A stretch of 64,000 nucleotides of DNA from Pyrrhoderma lamaoense (taxonomy: Eukaryota; Basidiomycota; Agaricomycetes; Hymenochaetales; Hymenochaetaceae). Made by a program: the position numbers and the translations under genes. How positions within the stretch are numbered: the first letter of the stretch is position 1; each line of letters starts with the position of its first letter. The stretch covers positions 1,736,001 through 1,800,000 of the forward strand of contig NBAZ01000002.1 in NCBI GenBank assembly GCA_002794735.1, in the 5' to 3' direction. Of this stretch, positions 21,742 to 35,108 are shown one piece after another. The notes beneath the pieces are model-generated. The model searched no databases. It saw only the letters and a program-made list of their open reading frames with translations, and was not told the DNA's origin.

Positions 21742-24456
21742 ATGGCTCTAGCTTATTCGCTACCTTCGGACTTGTCTCCGGCGACAGTCACCAATACAGC
21801 ATCCCTTCTACGTATTATCGCTTTCTTTCTCATCTCTGGTGCTGCGATCGCGTCACGGCTCTTTGCAGTCATAAATTATGAGAGTATCATTCATGAATTG
21901 TAGGTTCATTCAACTGTCGCTTTATCCTTTGTAGCTTGCTGAAATATGCCGTAGCGACCCTTGGTTTAACTAGTGAGCTCAGACTCATAATATGTATACA
22001 CCATTGCCTTACTAAACCCATACTATACTTATAGTCGCGCAACTAAAGTTCTAGCAGAAAAAGGCTTTTATGTAGGAAAATCCCAACCCTAAAGTAATAT
22101 ATAATAGCTAAATAATACAATAGGAATTTTGGAACTGGTTTGACCCTACGGCATGGTATCCTCTTGGACGTGTTGTTGGGGGAACAATTTATCCTGGTCT
22201 AATGGCTACCAGTGGTGTGATTTACAATGTTCTCCATGGTCTGAGTCTCCCTGTAGATATTCGAAACATTTGTGTCCTTCTCGCCCCTGGATTCAGTGCT
22301 CTTACTGCCTGGTCAACTTATATGTTCACTAAAGAGATGAAGGATGAGAGTGCTGGTCTGCTCGCTGCAATCTTCATCGGTATCGCCCCAGGGTACATAT
22401 CACGATCTGTCGCAGGTTCTTACGACAATGAAGCTATTGCTATATTTCTTCTCATGTTTACTTTCTTCCTCTGGATAAAGGCTCTAAAAACCGGTAGTGC
22501 GTTCTTTGGAACTGCTGCTGCGTTATTCTACTTCTATATGGTTGCAGCATGGGGAGGTTATGCGTTTATTACCAATATGATACCACTTCACTCCTTGGTG
22601 CTTCTACTAATGGGCCGCTACTCTAGCCGCCTATATGTTGCTTACTCGTCATGGTATGCTATTGGAACACTTGCAAGTATGCAAGTACCTTTTGTTGGTT
22701 TCCAGCCTGTCCGGACAAGCGAGCATATGGCAGCCCTAGGGGTCTTTGGTCTACTGCAAATAGTGGCTTTCTCAGATCTTGTTCGCTCCCATGTCAGTTC
22801 CAAGCAGTTCCAATCTTTACTCCGTGTTTCTGTAATTGCACTAGGTCTACTTGGAGCTACTGCATTTGGTGTCTTGACTATGAAAGGATGGATTGCCCCT
22901 TGGACTGGACGTTTCTACTCTCTCTGGGATACTGGATATGCGAAAAAGTACATTCCGATTATCGCGTCTGTCTCTGAGCATCAGCCGACTGCTTGGCCAT
23001 CCTTCTTCATGGATCTTCATTTCCTTATTGTTCTTTTCCCTGCAGGTGTTTATCTATGCTTCAATGAATTACGAGATGAACATGTTTTTGTCATTATCTA
23101 TGCTCTCGTTGGTAGTTACTTTGCAGGAGTCATGGTTCGACTTATGCTTACGCTTACGCCGTGTGTATGTGTCAGTGCCGCAGTAGCCCTTTCAAGCTTG
23201 CTTGAGAGATACATGGATCCTGTTGAACCCGAGGAAGAAGAGGTGAATGATGGAACTAAATCTGACTCTGGAGCTAGCGAACCGGCGTCTGGGACAACTT
23301 CCAAAAAATCTAAAAAGACTGCTACCTCCGCGAACGCAAATGATATCTCAGCAAAAATCGGGTCCCTTATATCTGCAAAAAGCCCAAAGAAACGTGGTAT
23401 CTTTGGACTTGATACGCGTGCCATTGTACTTTTCAATGCATGCATGATGTTATTCGCATTTGTTCTGCATTGCACCTGGATTACCGCCAATGCCTATTCC
23501 TCTCCATCCGTCGTGCTTTCGTCGAACAATCCTGATGGTTCAAAGCATATCATTGATGATTACCGTGAAGCGTATTACTGGCTCCGTCAAAACACACCTC
23601 AGGATGCCGTCATCATGAGTTGGTGGGATTATGGATATCAGATTGCCGGTTTTGCCGATAGGACAACCCTCGTTGATAATAACACTTGGAATAACAGTAT
23701 GTTAGCTCCTTAAAGAATTACAAATGACTTTTACTAAAAATCTTGTTTGAAGCTCATATTGCTACTGTCGGTCGGGCTATGGCAAGTCCGGAAGAGAAAT
23801 CGTACCCTATTTTGCGCAAGCATGACGTTGATTACGTCCTTGTGATTTTCGGTGGACTCCTTGGATACTCAGGTGATGATATAAACAAATTCCTTTGGAT
23901 GGTCCGTATAGCACAAGGTGTGTGGCCGGAAGAAATTCAGGAACCTCAGTACTTTACACCACGTGGTGAATATCGTGTGGACGCACAAGCAAGTGATGCT
24001 ATGAAAAATAGTTTAATGTACAAGATGTCATACTACAGGTGAGTCGTAAATATCATATTCTTTTCGTAGTCTCTTATCTATTATAATAAGATTCAATGAA
24101 TTGTTTATGGGTAACACACCCGTAGACCGAGTTCGTGGTCAACAGCTCCCTCTTGTCGGCCCAACTCTTGATTACCTAGGTAGCTATAATTACTTTGATA
24201 TTAATATAGTGACTAATGATACGCTTCTTTGATATTGACAGATGAAGCATTCACATCGGAAAATTGGATTGTAAGTTTCTCTTTCATCGATGTCTGTACA
24301 TACTTGGTTTAATAACCTGATTTACTACAGGTTCGTATCTATCAAGTGAAGAAAGAAGATCCTCTCAATCGGGATCTCAAAAGCGCTAACGCCTTCTCAG
24401 CGGGTAAGAAGCGCAAAAGAAGTCGACCACACTCACGTCGCAAAGCTATTTTGTAG
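21742..24456 (+). CDS. STT3: Oligosaccharyltransferase catalytic subunit STT3
   Basis: Eight exons (21742-21899, 21955-21972, 22035-22071, 22124-23696, 23753-24038, 24091-24179, 24242-24270, 24331-24456) sum to 2316 nt, 771 aa, all in phase. STT3 transfers the dolichol-linked glycan to Asn-X-Ser/Thr in the ER lumen. Landmarks: '[28 protein letters not shown]', '[23 protein letters not shown]', many membrane helices, the signature 'SWWDYGYQI', and a basic C-terminus. The loop at 23230-23400 is a low-complexity Glu/Ser/Lys-rich insertion, longer than in some fungi. Exon 2 is only 18 nt and encodes catalytic-loop residues. Gene length and motifs fit a full-length, functional protein. Confidence 0.96.
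21955..21972 (+). other. STT3: 18-nt microexon of STT3
   Basis: Flanked by a ...CCGTAG acceptor and a GTGAGC donor, with typical 55- and 62-nt introns. Joined to exon 1 (ending GAATT) and exon 3 (starting TCGCGC) it supplies DPWFNY between 'HEF' and 'RATK', exactly restoring a segment conserved in all STT3 proteins. No other nearby reading gives these residues. Confidence 0.9.
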
Positions 24457-24861
24457 TTAATGTAGAAATGATAGGACTACCATATTTATTATTTCTGTTA
24501 TACTGTTATAACTCCAGAATGTTTTGATCTGAAGTGAAGTTGTGCTTCTTAAGCATATGTTGTCATTGAATACTGTGAACGAGATTTCTTCATCACGCCG
24601 TTCACATGACTTGACAATGTTTAGATTAACTTAATTAAGGATATTTCAATGTAAAGGCTCGAATTCGCCCAGTAAATCCATAAATTGCACACGCCAGCAC
24701 ACACACTTTTAGAGTTGGTTACTAAAGTAAATGGTAACACGTATAAGAATCTCATTAGATTAAGAGGGAATCGTGATACGATAACAACAGAGTAGCAGGT
24801 AGTGGGAATGCATTCATATTGTGCATCCCATTCCGTAGTATCTTGTCGAAAAAATAACAAA

Positions 24862-25098
24862 TCACTTCTTTTTAGTCTCCTGAGAAGAAGAGGAGCCCTT
24901 GGTAGAGGAACTCGAACGCAGATTTTGTACCGCTCCCTTGACTTGTCTTGCCACTCCACCCGTAACACGACTTGTTTTGCTTGCTGCACTTTCTTCGCGG
25001 GTCGAACGATCTATAGATTGTAGTATTGAGCCCATAGCTTCAGATGATTTGTATTTGAGTTCTGGTTTTGTGCGAGACTTGCGTTCATTCTGAGACAT
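24862..25098 (-). CDS. Small basic hydrophilic protein, unassigned
   Basis: A single exon of 78 codons starting MSQNERKSRTKPELKYK and ending in a Ser/Thr/Lys-rich tail (SSQETKKK). It has no signal peptide, membrane segment or cysteine. The middle ('RVTGGVARQVKGAVQNL') vaguely recalls CsbD-like repeats, but too weakly to call. Codon use and a TATA-like element 47 bp upstream support expression. It converges with STT3 (405 bp apart). I do not recognise a family. Confidence 0.5.
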   Translation of the reverse strand: MSQNERKSRTKPELKYKSSEAMGSILQSIDRSTREESAASKTSRVTGGVARQVKGAVQNLRSSSSTKGSSSSQETKKK

Positions 25099-25144
25099 TC
25101 TGGTTGATGGATTGATGAGGAGAAAATGGCGTCTTTTCTTGTCC

Positions 25145-25152
25145 ATTATATA
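25145..25152 (-). promoter_or_regulatory. TATA-like element of the 78-aa gene
   Basis: TATATAAT on the minus strand, about 47 bp before the ATG at 25098. Confidence 0.35.
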
Positions 25153-25946
25153 CATGTACGAGAGCCCAGATTTGTTACGTCTGCATGCAAACATACCCCA
25201 AGACGTTCCTTTCCTATCTTCGTTGGTAAGAGGATTACGAGAGTTCGAAGACTAAATTCAATTCCATGAGTTACAGACTTTGGTAGGATAACGTTATGCA
25301 AGCCAATGGTAAGCAAACATGATGTCATCACGAAGACATTTACTGCCGAGATGAGTTTGCATCATTGCATGTAACTTTCCCGACTTTATCAACGGATTAG
25401 TTATGCTTTACTGAAAACAATAACAGGAACTCCCTAAAATCAAGTAAAAGGGAAAACAAATAGATACCCATCTTATCTTAGGCCTTAAACTAACGAGTAT
25501 GTCTCATGCATAAACTTATAACAACAGCTTATAACTACGAGCACGATGACGAGAAATAACAGTTATATTTTATCTTAATTAGAATATATGCTTATTTCAA
25601 AAGCAAATTGAGCAAAATTAAGGACGTCGAAACTCCGATACTTATTATAAGACTATTATAGTCTTATAAGCACGCATACTTGTTAATTGGCAGTACCAGA
25701 CTTATCACAATTACGTTACCTTAAAAATCCCAAACCAAATTGCAAATACAAATCTACTATAGTTTTTCCCTTGGTATAGAATTTAATTTAATAATTAATC
25801 TAATCCCTGAGATAAGAACAAGAATGGTACTACACTGTAGAAAACTAACTGAGACTTCTAAATGGGTCTCGTCCCGTATATGATACACCGACAATGACTA
25901 AATGTCCATATATCTGATTAATATATATTATAAGTATAGCCTCTCA
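25153..25946. other. AT-rich intergenic stretch
   Basis: Strongly AT-rich between about 25400 and 25930. No coding frame with recognisable content. It separates the small basic gene from the 3' end of lipase copy 2. Confidence 0.45.
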
Positions 25947-27201
25947 TTAACAACCCATTGTAACAGAATCATACGGCCCATCGTGATCAGATACTTTTCC
26001 CACTAGAACGTTTGCAACGTCACCAGTACTACAAAGGTCTGAATCATTATCCTGACCTAAAATTAGGTTAATTATCACGCAATTTCGTACGAGAACCAAG
26101 ACAAGATAACTTACCTGGACAAGCGTCCCAAGAGTTGTCGTCCTGTATGTGTACCTCTCCACTTGGATGTACGAATCCCAGGAATCTACCGGGGACAATG
26201 GGCACGACGTCCCTTTGGTTGTTAACATGGGTTAGTCCGGTTCCACCATTAAGACTGGTCACATGTGCATCTACGTAGTTTGCAAACTCCTGATTTCCAA
26301 CTCGTGGCATTCCGTAAGTCACTGTTTTGAAGCCGGTTCCTGTTGGAAGGTGCAAAGGCAAGAAGACAGAGTCAAGTAAGGCAAGTGCTCCTCCGAGTGA
26401 ATGCCCAACCATAGTCACAGATGCCCCAGGATGGGAACTAAGTGTTTCTTGGACTGCGGATAGCACATCAGGGGCTGCACTATGAGCACGAGTCTGATTT
26501 AGTACCAGTACATGTGTTTTTGTATACAATAACTCACCGGGCGTGTGCATCAGCAAATCCATTATGCACTTGTATTGAGCTATCGATGCCTGGGAATAGA
26601 GTGGGATCTAAACTCTCTAAGTGAAAGTCCGTATCGACCGAAATAGAAAGTCTATTTGTAGTTTGTGTTATCAAGAGTGAAATCTTTCAAGACTAAAAGT
26701 AATAAGTCCATACAGAGACTGCGGGTCCGTTCCCTGATGGGCAACGACTACGGCGTTTGAGTTTGGATCAAATCCAACGTACCCTGATTCACGTAACAAA
26801 ATGGAAAAAGATCAGCGAGAACTCTTTAATAAAAGAACAAGTCAGGCATACAAAACTGCGTTTCTTGTCCATCTCCTCCTGATGCAGCTGGCTGGAATTG
26901 TGAATTGGCATCACAGTTAGCTGCAATGACGTTAAGTTGGCCGCACTCTATCGGGAATAGATAGGTAGAGCTCACCCCCACAGCTCCAGTTGATTGTAGT
27001 ACTTGGATCACAATAGGCAGTACTTGCAAAGAATGTATATGATTTGAAAGCCGAAATCTGAGCGTCTGATAGCTGAGTAATCGATTGCCGCTTAGCTAGT
27101 TCATCAGCTCCAACCAGTGGTGACAAACGAACAGAGAGAAGTGGGCTAGCACGAGAAAGGAGAGCAGAGGCTATCAGAATAGGAAAAGAAAGAAGAAACA
27201 T
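25947..27201 (-). CDS. Secreted class 3 (Rhizomucor-type) lipase, copy 2
   Basis: The start at 27201 opens a signal peptide (MFLLSFPILIASALLSRAS) and a short propeptide ending near a 'KRQS' site, then 'ITQLSDAQISAFKSYTFFASTAYC' and 'TINWSCGG'. The core 'MVGHSLGGALALLDSVFLPL', 'TYGMPRVGNQEFANYVD', 'NNQRDVVPIVPGRFLGF' and 'HPSGEVHI' carries Ser, Asp and His of the triad. The C-terminal Cys residues lie in 'SWDACPG', 'DLCSTGDVAN' and the terminal 'MGC'. It parallels copy 1 (18313-19507) along the whole length with the same intron pattern. It differs in the propeptide and in a Gly/Thr insertion before 'THVNNQ'. Extracellular ester hydrolysis is the inferred role. Confidence 0.9.
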
Positions 27202-29974
27202 CCTTCGAGCTACGGACAGAAAGTCAAGAGAACAGGGCTGCGACGACCAGTCAAGTAACAAAGAAAGTGCCTGTCAATCTAGGTGACTGAGACGTCTGGA
27301 AATCAACAGAGACTGTGCACTGAACAACTTATAGTCGCAGATATAGAAGATCCCGTGCCGAGAATGTTACGATCTATCGATAGGTCATCATTTATACACG
27401 GAGAAAAGATAAAGGAAGACTGGAATAGGAAGGCAAGGAAAAGAAGTACCGAGGACAACATGTATTGTTCTCCGAACGTAGCCTAAGGCCAATCAAGAGG
27501 ACCGTAACCACGTATAGCATCATCTTCGTCGATACCATCATGTTAAACCTTCTTTGAAGTTCCGGGAAACAAAAATAACGGAGTGCGAATGGACAAAGCA
27601 GACACCGCCTCATAGATTTTTTTTGGTTTCATTGCTTTATTTACAATGTGAATAATTTGGTAATGCCTGTCTACGAACACCGAAGGTCGTTGATCCAAGA
27701 GTAGCTTTTCAAGGTTCATTCCCGTGAATATGAGATTATTCTCTGCAGAAAACATTGATGGGAAACTCATGAGAATGTGTATATTTTACTCCTAGTTACG
27801 CGAGTATGGACCGTGTGACAAAAACAGTGGGTATACTCTTAGTTTTTAGTGGGTGATGTATGTGCCAGGTGAACATAGCATGTATCCCCGTAGGCTAGAG
27901 ACTGTAGTGGATTCCACAGATAAACGGTGGTTTAAAGACTCACTTCCCCGATGTCTGTACCCGTTGCTAACTGCGTCACATCGCTTTCCTAACTTGAAGC
28001 TAAGGTTACGGCTGTCTATCTGCCATTTTCCCATATTGATTCAAAGCACCGCATCAGAGAATACGGAGCGTATGCTCGGGGATCCATATGCCATTCATAT
28101 AATCCGTGTGTATTGTCATGTTCCGCCAGACGGGTGACGTTATTGCCATTATAAAGAGATCTAACGAGTAGAAAGGACGATCATGATTTTGATATCGTTC
28201 AAGTCTTCTTCGTGATTGACCCCTAATCTGCGTGTGTCAAGCTAGTGATATTGCATTAGGTATAACCTCATGTATGAAGAAACAGAGTTGTACGAAGGAC
28301 GTATGGAACTTACGACAAGTGACCAGACTTACATCATGCGTCTGATGATCTACCTTATCACATGACTGTAGATCTGATTTAAGTGATTAGCCGAGTAGAA
28401 GGAATAAATAATGATAAACAAAGTACAAAATCTCGGACTGGCTAAAAGCCTGAGAGAAACTCTAGACAGCACTATAAAGTACTGCTGTTAAGACAATAAC
28501 TAAGATGAGTATGAGTAATCCGAGTCAAACCAGTATTACACATATACATAATTCAATGAGACGTGTTTTAACTTTTATATGCAATTCTCATTCCCAACGC
28601 TTTCTTTCTGATATCGTTCACTGCTACTCATCAAAGTATCACGATGAATATCTATTATTATGTCACTAAGATCTTTATACCTAAGTGTGTGATAATTAAT
28701 CCTCCTTTGAGTAAATCCACTTCTTAATTATACCGAGAATACCGCAGCAGAACAAGTTTTGAGTGAGCTCAGGTTCCGGACACTGATGATCGGATACATA
28801 TTACTTCTAGTACCATCAAGTGAAAATTTGACTGTAAACTATTTTTAAGTGTGTGATGTATTTGTGAATTTTCTCTTGGCTCGGGATCGGAAATAATTAC
28901 AAGTCACGTTTGTACCTTTTAAACGTTGACACAGAATCTGTTAGGCATAGCGATTATCATATGTGAGGCTCCATAAACTCCAAAATCTACCCTAGAGTGC
29001 ACAGGCTTATGAATATACTATAGTATCAGATGAACCCTTACTGGGTATCGGCCTCTCTGTGATTTCCATGCGGTAGATGGACTAGTTTGGACTCACCGCC
29101 TTTTAAATGATGATCATTGACTTATGTTTGTACTCATGATTTTTCTCCGCTACCAACGAGTTGAAGTTGCATCGGATAGCAAAAGATGTTTGATCTCACG
29201 TTCGAGAGCTATTATCGTACCGTAAATGATGTAAGCATAGGATCATCCTATAACCCAAAAGAGTTTGTAGTATATTATGATGTTATGACTGCAGCTCCAG
29301 GTACAAGTTTTAACATTAGCACAGTATGCACATAATACAGTGTCCAAGCTCTGGGACATCCCTACCTCCTTCATGTAGTGAGGCGATTGGAGGCGCTTCT
29401 ATATCAACCATAACTACTATGAAATGCCATGATATCTCTCGTTATAATCTTATAGATCTTCAACATCAGGTTGGGAAGTGTTACCTTGACCTCAACAATT
29501 CAGGATCGGGCCCTGGGTGACTGATTTCTAAGTAGCACGATGCTGATTATGTATCAGCTAGGTTCATTCGGTGTATTGTATTTCCATTAAGTTAAGATGT
29601 GAAAACGAATCGCTAAGGGTGTAGTGACCAAGGATAGCAGCGAATTGAGATCAATCGGAGAAACCTCGACTCCGGAATAGTGTTTCCATAACAGATTGTA
29701 GTCGGGAAAATGCTGTTTCAAATATAATTAAGTTATATGGTATTAGTAATCGAAGAAGATGAGTTGATGGAAAGGGGAATTAACCGGTTGTGCTACCATT
29801 TATCCTTTAGATAATTTAGATATATTTGAACAGGTATTTACATGAATTAAACAAATGCGAAGACTATGTGGTTCAGTCAAGCTAAAAGCAGTAGATATTC
29901 ACCTAAAAACTTCGTCTTAGATGACGAAACTTGGTATTAATTCTGAGTGAAATCAGACGCTCACGTCCTAGAAG
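27202..29974. other. 2.8 kb gene-free stretch
   Basis: The longest region without a supportable gene. Short frames of 60-95 codons occur on both strands (for example 27853-28137 plus), but none has domain motifs or spliceable extensions. Base composition is AT-rich from about 28400 onward. I see no long terminal repeats, tandem repeats or transposon protein remnants by eye. Confidence 0.45.
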
Positions 29975-31213
29975 CTAGCAGCCTGTGAATGCAGCATCCT
30001 CTGCTATGTCCGCAAAATACAGGGATGAATAATTTTTGAACTCCACACTAATATCCGCCTGCTTGCAGGCCGCCATGGTTTTTGCGAAAATTCCTGCTAC
30101 CTCGTTTGACAGACAACGATCTGATTCCTCGTTACCCCCCATAAATGAGAGTGTTACTCTCTGAATTCTCTTCTCCAACGTGAAACGGGAAGAAGCATTC
30201 TGTATGATAGAAGCTATATTGGCATCATTGTCTAGCATATATTGAGCACTTCGAGAATTACATGCTGATTCTGCAAACATTTCATGGTGAATATGGAAGT
30301 TCTTCGTACTCTCTGGAAGGATTATGTCAGGCGTCCGAAGAATAGGACCAACGGACAGTGTTAAGCGTTGTACGTTCTGCGCCTCCGAGAAAATGCCATT
30401 AAATATATGCTTTTGAATAAAAGATTCTGATTCGGCATCCGTCCCTGACGTGGAGATTCGTAAGGAGACGATTGAAGGCAAATACTTCTCTAACTCGTTG
30501 ACCACGGATACATCTTCATCATCCAATGCAATACACAAATTCGTGACCGTGGGCTCATCATGAGGACTCATTAGAAAAGCAAGATATTTCCAATCGACGG
30601 ATTCAGTGAATGCTACTGATTTCAAGCCTCTCGGCGGGTGTATCCCAGAGAATTCATATTCCTCATCTTCATCATCTTTGGAACAATCCAATACTAAGCT
30701 TTTTAAGTTGACGAGGACTGGGATGGTAAGAAGAATATCACGGTAGTGGGCTTCAGCATCACCCGATAACCAAAGAACCTCCAACGACGTCTGGAGGCGA
30801 AGCTGAGATAGAAGTTTCGGCAATCCTTCGTGTGGTACATCCAAGTCCAGATAGAGGACCCTAATATTAGGTGATCGCTGTAGAACTTGAGCGAGTTGTT
30901 CCCAGGCATCATAGTCTGGGGACCCATTTTCTTCGAATGCGAGTTCGCGTAGGTAAGAGCATCGCTCTACACCCTGTGGAAAAGTATCCAAATCACTTGC
31001 GTCGATTATTGCTCGACTCCACAATCCTCGGCGAACGATAGAAGTCCACGATCTATGCACCAATGAAAGGTTCCGAAAAACTTGATCATATGAACTATCT
31101 CTAGGCCTTTCCTGTTCGACAACATATGGAAGAGGCTCTCTACACTTTATGAGGGTTTCAATGACGAGATCTAGAATAACTTTTGGTATTCCCACTGTGT
31201 CTTTCTCGTCCAT
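29975..31213 (-). CDS. F-box-like protein with degenerate leucine-rich repeats
   Basis: A single exon of 412 codons. The N-terminus 'IPKVILDLVIETLIKCREPLP' plus 'FRNLSLVHRSWTSIVRRGLW' follows the pattern of F-box-like domains common in Agaricomycetes (L-x-x-I-L ... L-S-L-V-x-R-x-W). The rest has spaced 'L..L.L' units (for example 'NIRVLYLDLDVPHEGLPKLL' and 'LEVLWLSGDA') that suggest irregular leucine-rich repeats. F-box proteins recruit substrates to SCF ubiquitin ligases; here that is inferred from the fold only. The lack of introns contrasts with most neighbours, but suits this large expanded family. It shares a 268 bp divergent promoter with the secreted protein gene at 31482. Confidence 0.75.
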   Translation of the reverse strand: MDEKDTVGIPKVILDLVIETLIKCREPLPYVVEQERPRDSSYDQVFRNLSLVHRSWTSIVRRGLWSRAIIDASDLDTFPQGVERCSYLRELAFEENGSPDYDAWEQLAQVLQRSPNIRVLYLDLDVPHEGLPKLLSQLRLQTSLEVLWLSGDAEAHYRDILLTIPVLVNLKSLVLDCSKDDEDEEYEFSGIHPPRGLKSVAFTESVDWKYLAFLMSPHDEPTVTNLCIALDDEDVSVVNELEKYLPSIVSLRISTSGTDAESESFIQKHIFNGIFSEAQNVQRLTLSVGPILRTPDIILPESTKNFHIHHEMFAESACNSRSAQYMLDNDANIASIIQNASSRFTLEKRIQRVTLSFMGGNEESDRCLSNEVAGIFAKTMAACKQADISVEFKNYSSLYFADIAEDAAFTGC

Positions 31214-31481
31214 GTCTAGGTGTTAAGCTTAGGAAGTAAATACATGAAAACTTTTCCGTGGCACATATATACGCCACGCGAATGCTTGATTATTCTTACC
31301 TTTTATAGAAACTTGGCCGACCATCATCAATACTGGACCAAGAACATAACCGACATCATTGTCGCATAGAATCCCTTCGCTAATCTATATTTTTCACATC
31401 TTGGCAAGCGTATTTGACTACCATAAGAGCACTCCCATCCAAACATGCTAGTCTCATCACTCAACTATCATCTTATTCATA

Positions 31482-32144
31482 ATGGTTCGAATACTCTACG
31501 CTACCATCACTCTTATTCTTTCCTCAACGGTAGCATTTACCCAGACCTGTACAAGTACACGCTTTCAAATAGTTACAGTTGACTCTACAGGATCAGGCGA
31601 ACTGCTAAGTCTTGATACTAGTCATGAGAATGCTTACGTACTTTCGGTGAGTTTGCTTCAGTCAGCCTGAAGTTTGTACATTTCAAGGTGCTTACACAGT
31701 GTAATATACAAGGAATGGTCATCAGAAATATACAATGACAATTGGGATCCCGTATTCTCACTCGAGTCTGGCACTCTATCCGTTACCAATGAGAAAACTG
31801 GTGAAAAGCTCGTGACAAATGGACCTAACTCTCCGCCGACTTCGAATATAGTTTTCTCATCTCCTGAGACATCCAATCCATCAAGATTATTCTGTGATGA
31901 AAGCGTGAGGATCATATCACTCTCCCTGGCTTATGAGGCTTGTGTGACTGATCTATGTTATATATAGTCAGGCATGATGCAATATGATGGACATAGTGAT
32001 CTATGGAGTGTTTGTTCTGTAGGACGAACCAGCCCGAAAAGAGTCATCCTTTATAACGCATCTGAGCTCGTTGCCGCAGACGATTCTGAAGTCATAAGCT
32101 CATGCACTTCGGTGAAACTAGCAATCAACCCAATGGACTACTAG
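31482..32144 (+). CDS. Small secreted protein with four cysteines, unknown
   Basis: Three exons (31482-31646, 31713-31904, 31968-32144) sum to 534 nt, 177 aa, in phase with canonical GTGAGT/GTGAGG donors. The N-terminus 'MVRILYATITLILSSTVAFTQ' is a clear signal peptide. The mature part has four Cys (two possible disulfides), an acidic Ser/Thr-rich middle, and 'ASELVAADDSEVISSC' near the end. No membrane segment or GPI signal. Short beta-like segments ('GTLSVTNEKTGEKL', 'KRVILYNAS') suggest a small beta-rich fold. I recognise no family. Its size and Cys content put it in the small-secreted-protein class, which in fungi includes surface, enzyme-helper and effector-type proteins. Confidence 0.7.
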
Positions 32145-32420
32145 AAATCCAGCTCGGTGTCTAGTATGACCATATACGAGCATGCTATGCTCAATTTTAT
32201 CTTGGAATCGACACTCAGTATTCAGCTCTTAAAGCTACCCACTCTTTTCTCGAATGTCGACATGTATTACGCTTCACATTATGTATGTTTTTATATTAAA
32301 TAAGTATTCTACGCATATACAATGGGATATCTAATACAACATACTTGCTCTGATTGCAGCACTAAAAATATGAAATGAGAAAGCACACCCAAAAGTTAAG
32401 AAAGAGAGGCCAGTCATCCT

Positions 32421-35018
<2,598 letters not shown>

Positions 35019-35100
35019 TTTCAGGTGCCTATGTTGATGGAGATAGAATCGTAAAGCGGAGCTTCTCAAACAAGTTCTTCATACAATACTATTGTCGCAT

Positions 35101-35108
35101 TTTATATA
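35101..35108 (-). promoter_or_regulatory. TATA-like element of FAD monooxygenase copy 1
   Basis: TATATAAA on the minus strand about 83 bp before the ATG at 35018. Confidence 0.4.

Noticed and set aside
22651..23490. Several open frames inside STT3 on both strands
   Set aside because: They lie in other frames of a large, clearly coding exon of STT3 and show no independent features.
27202..29974. Possible transposon remnant in the gene-free stretch
   Set aside because: No terminal repeats, target-site duplication or transposase/reverse-transcriptase motifs could be seen by eye.
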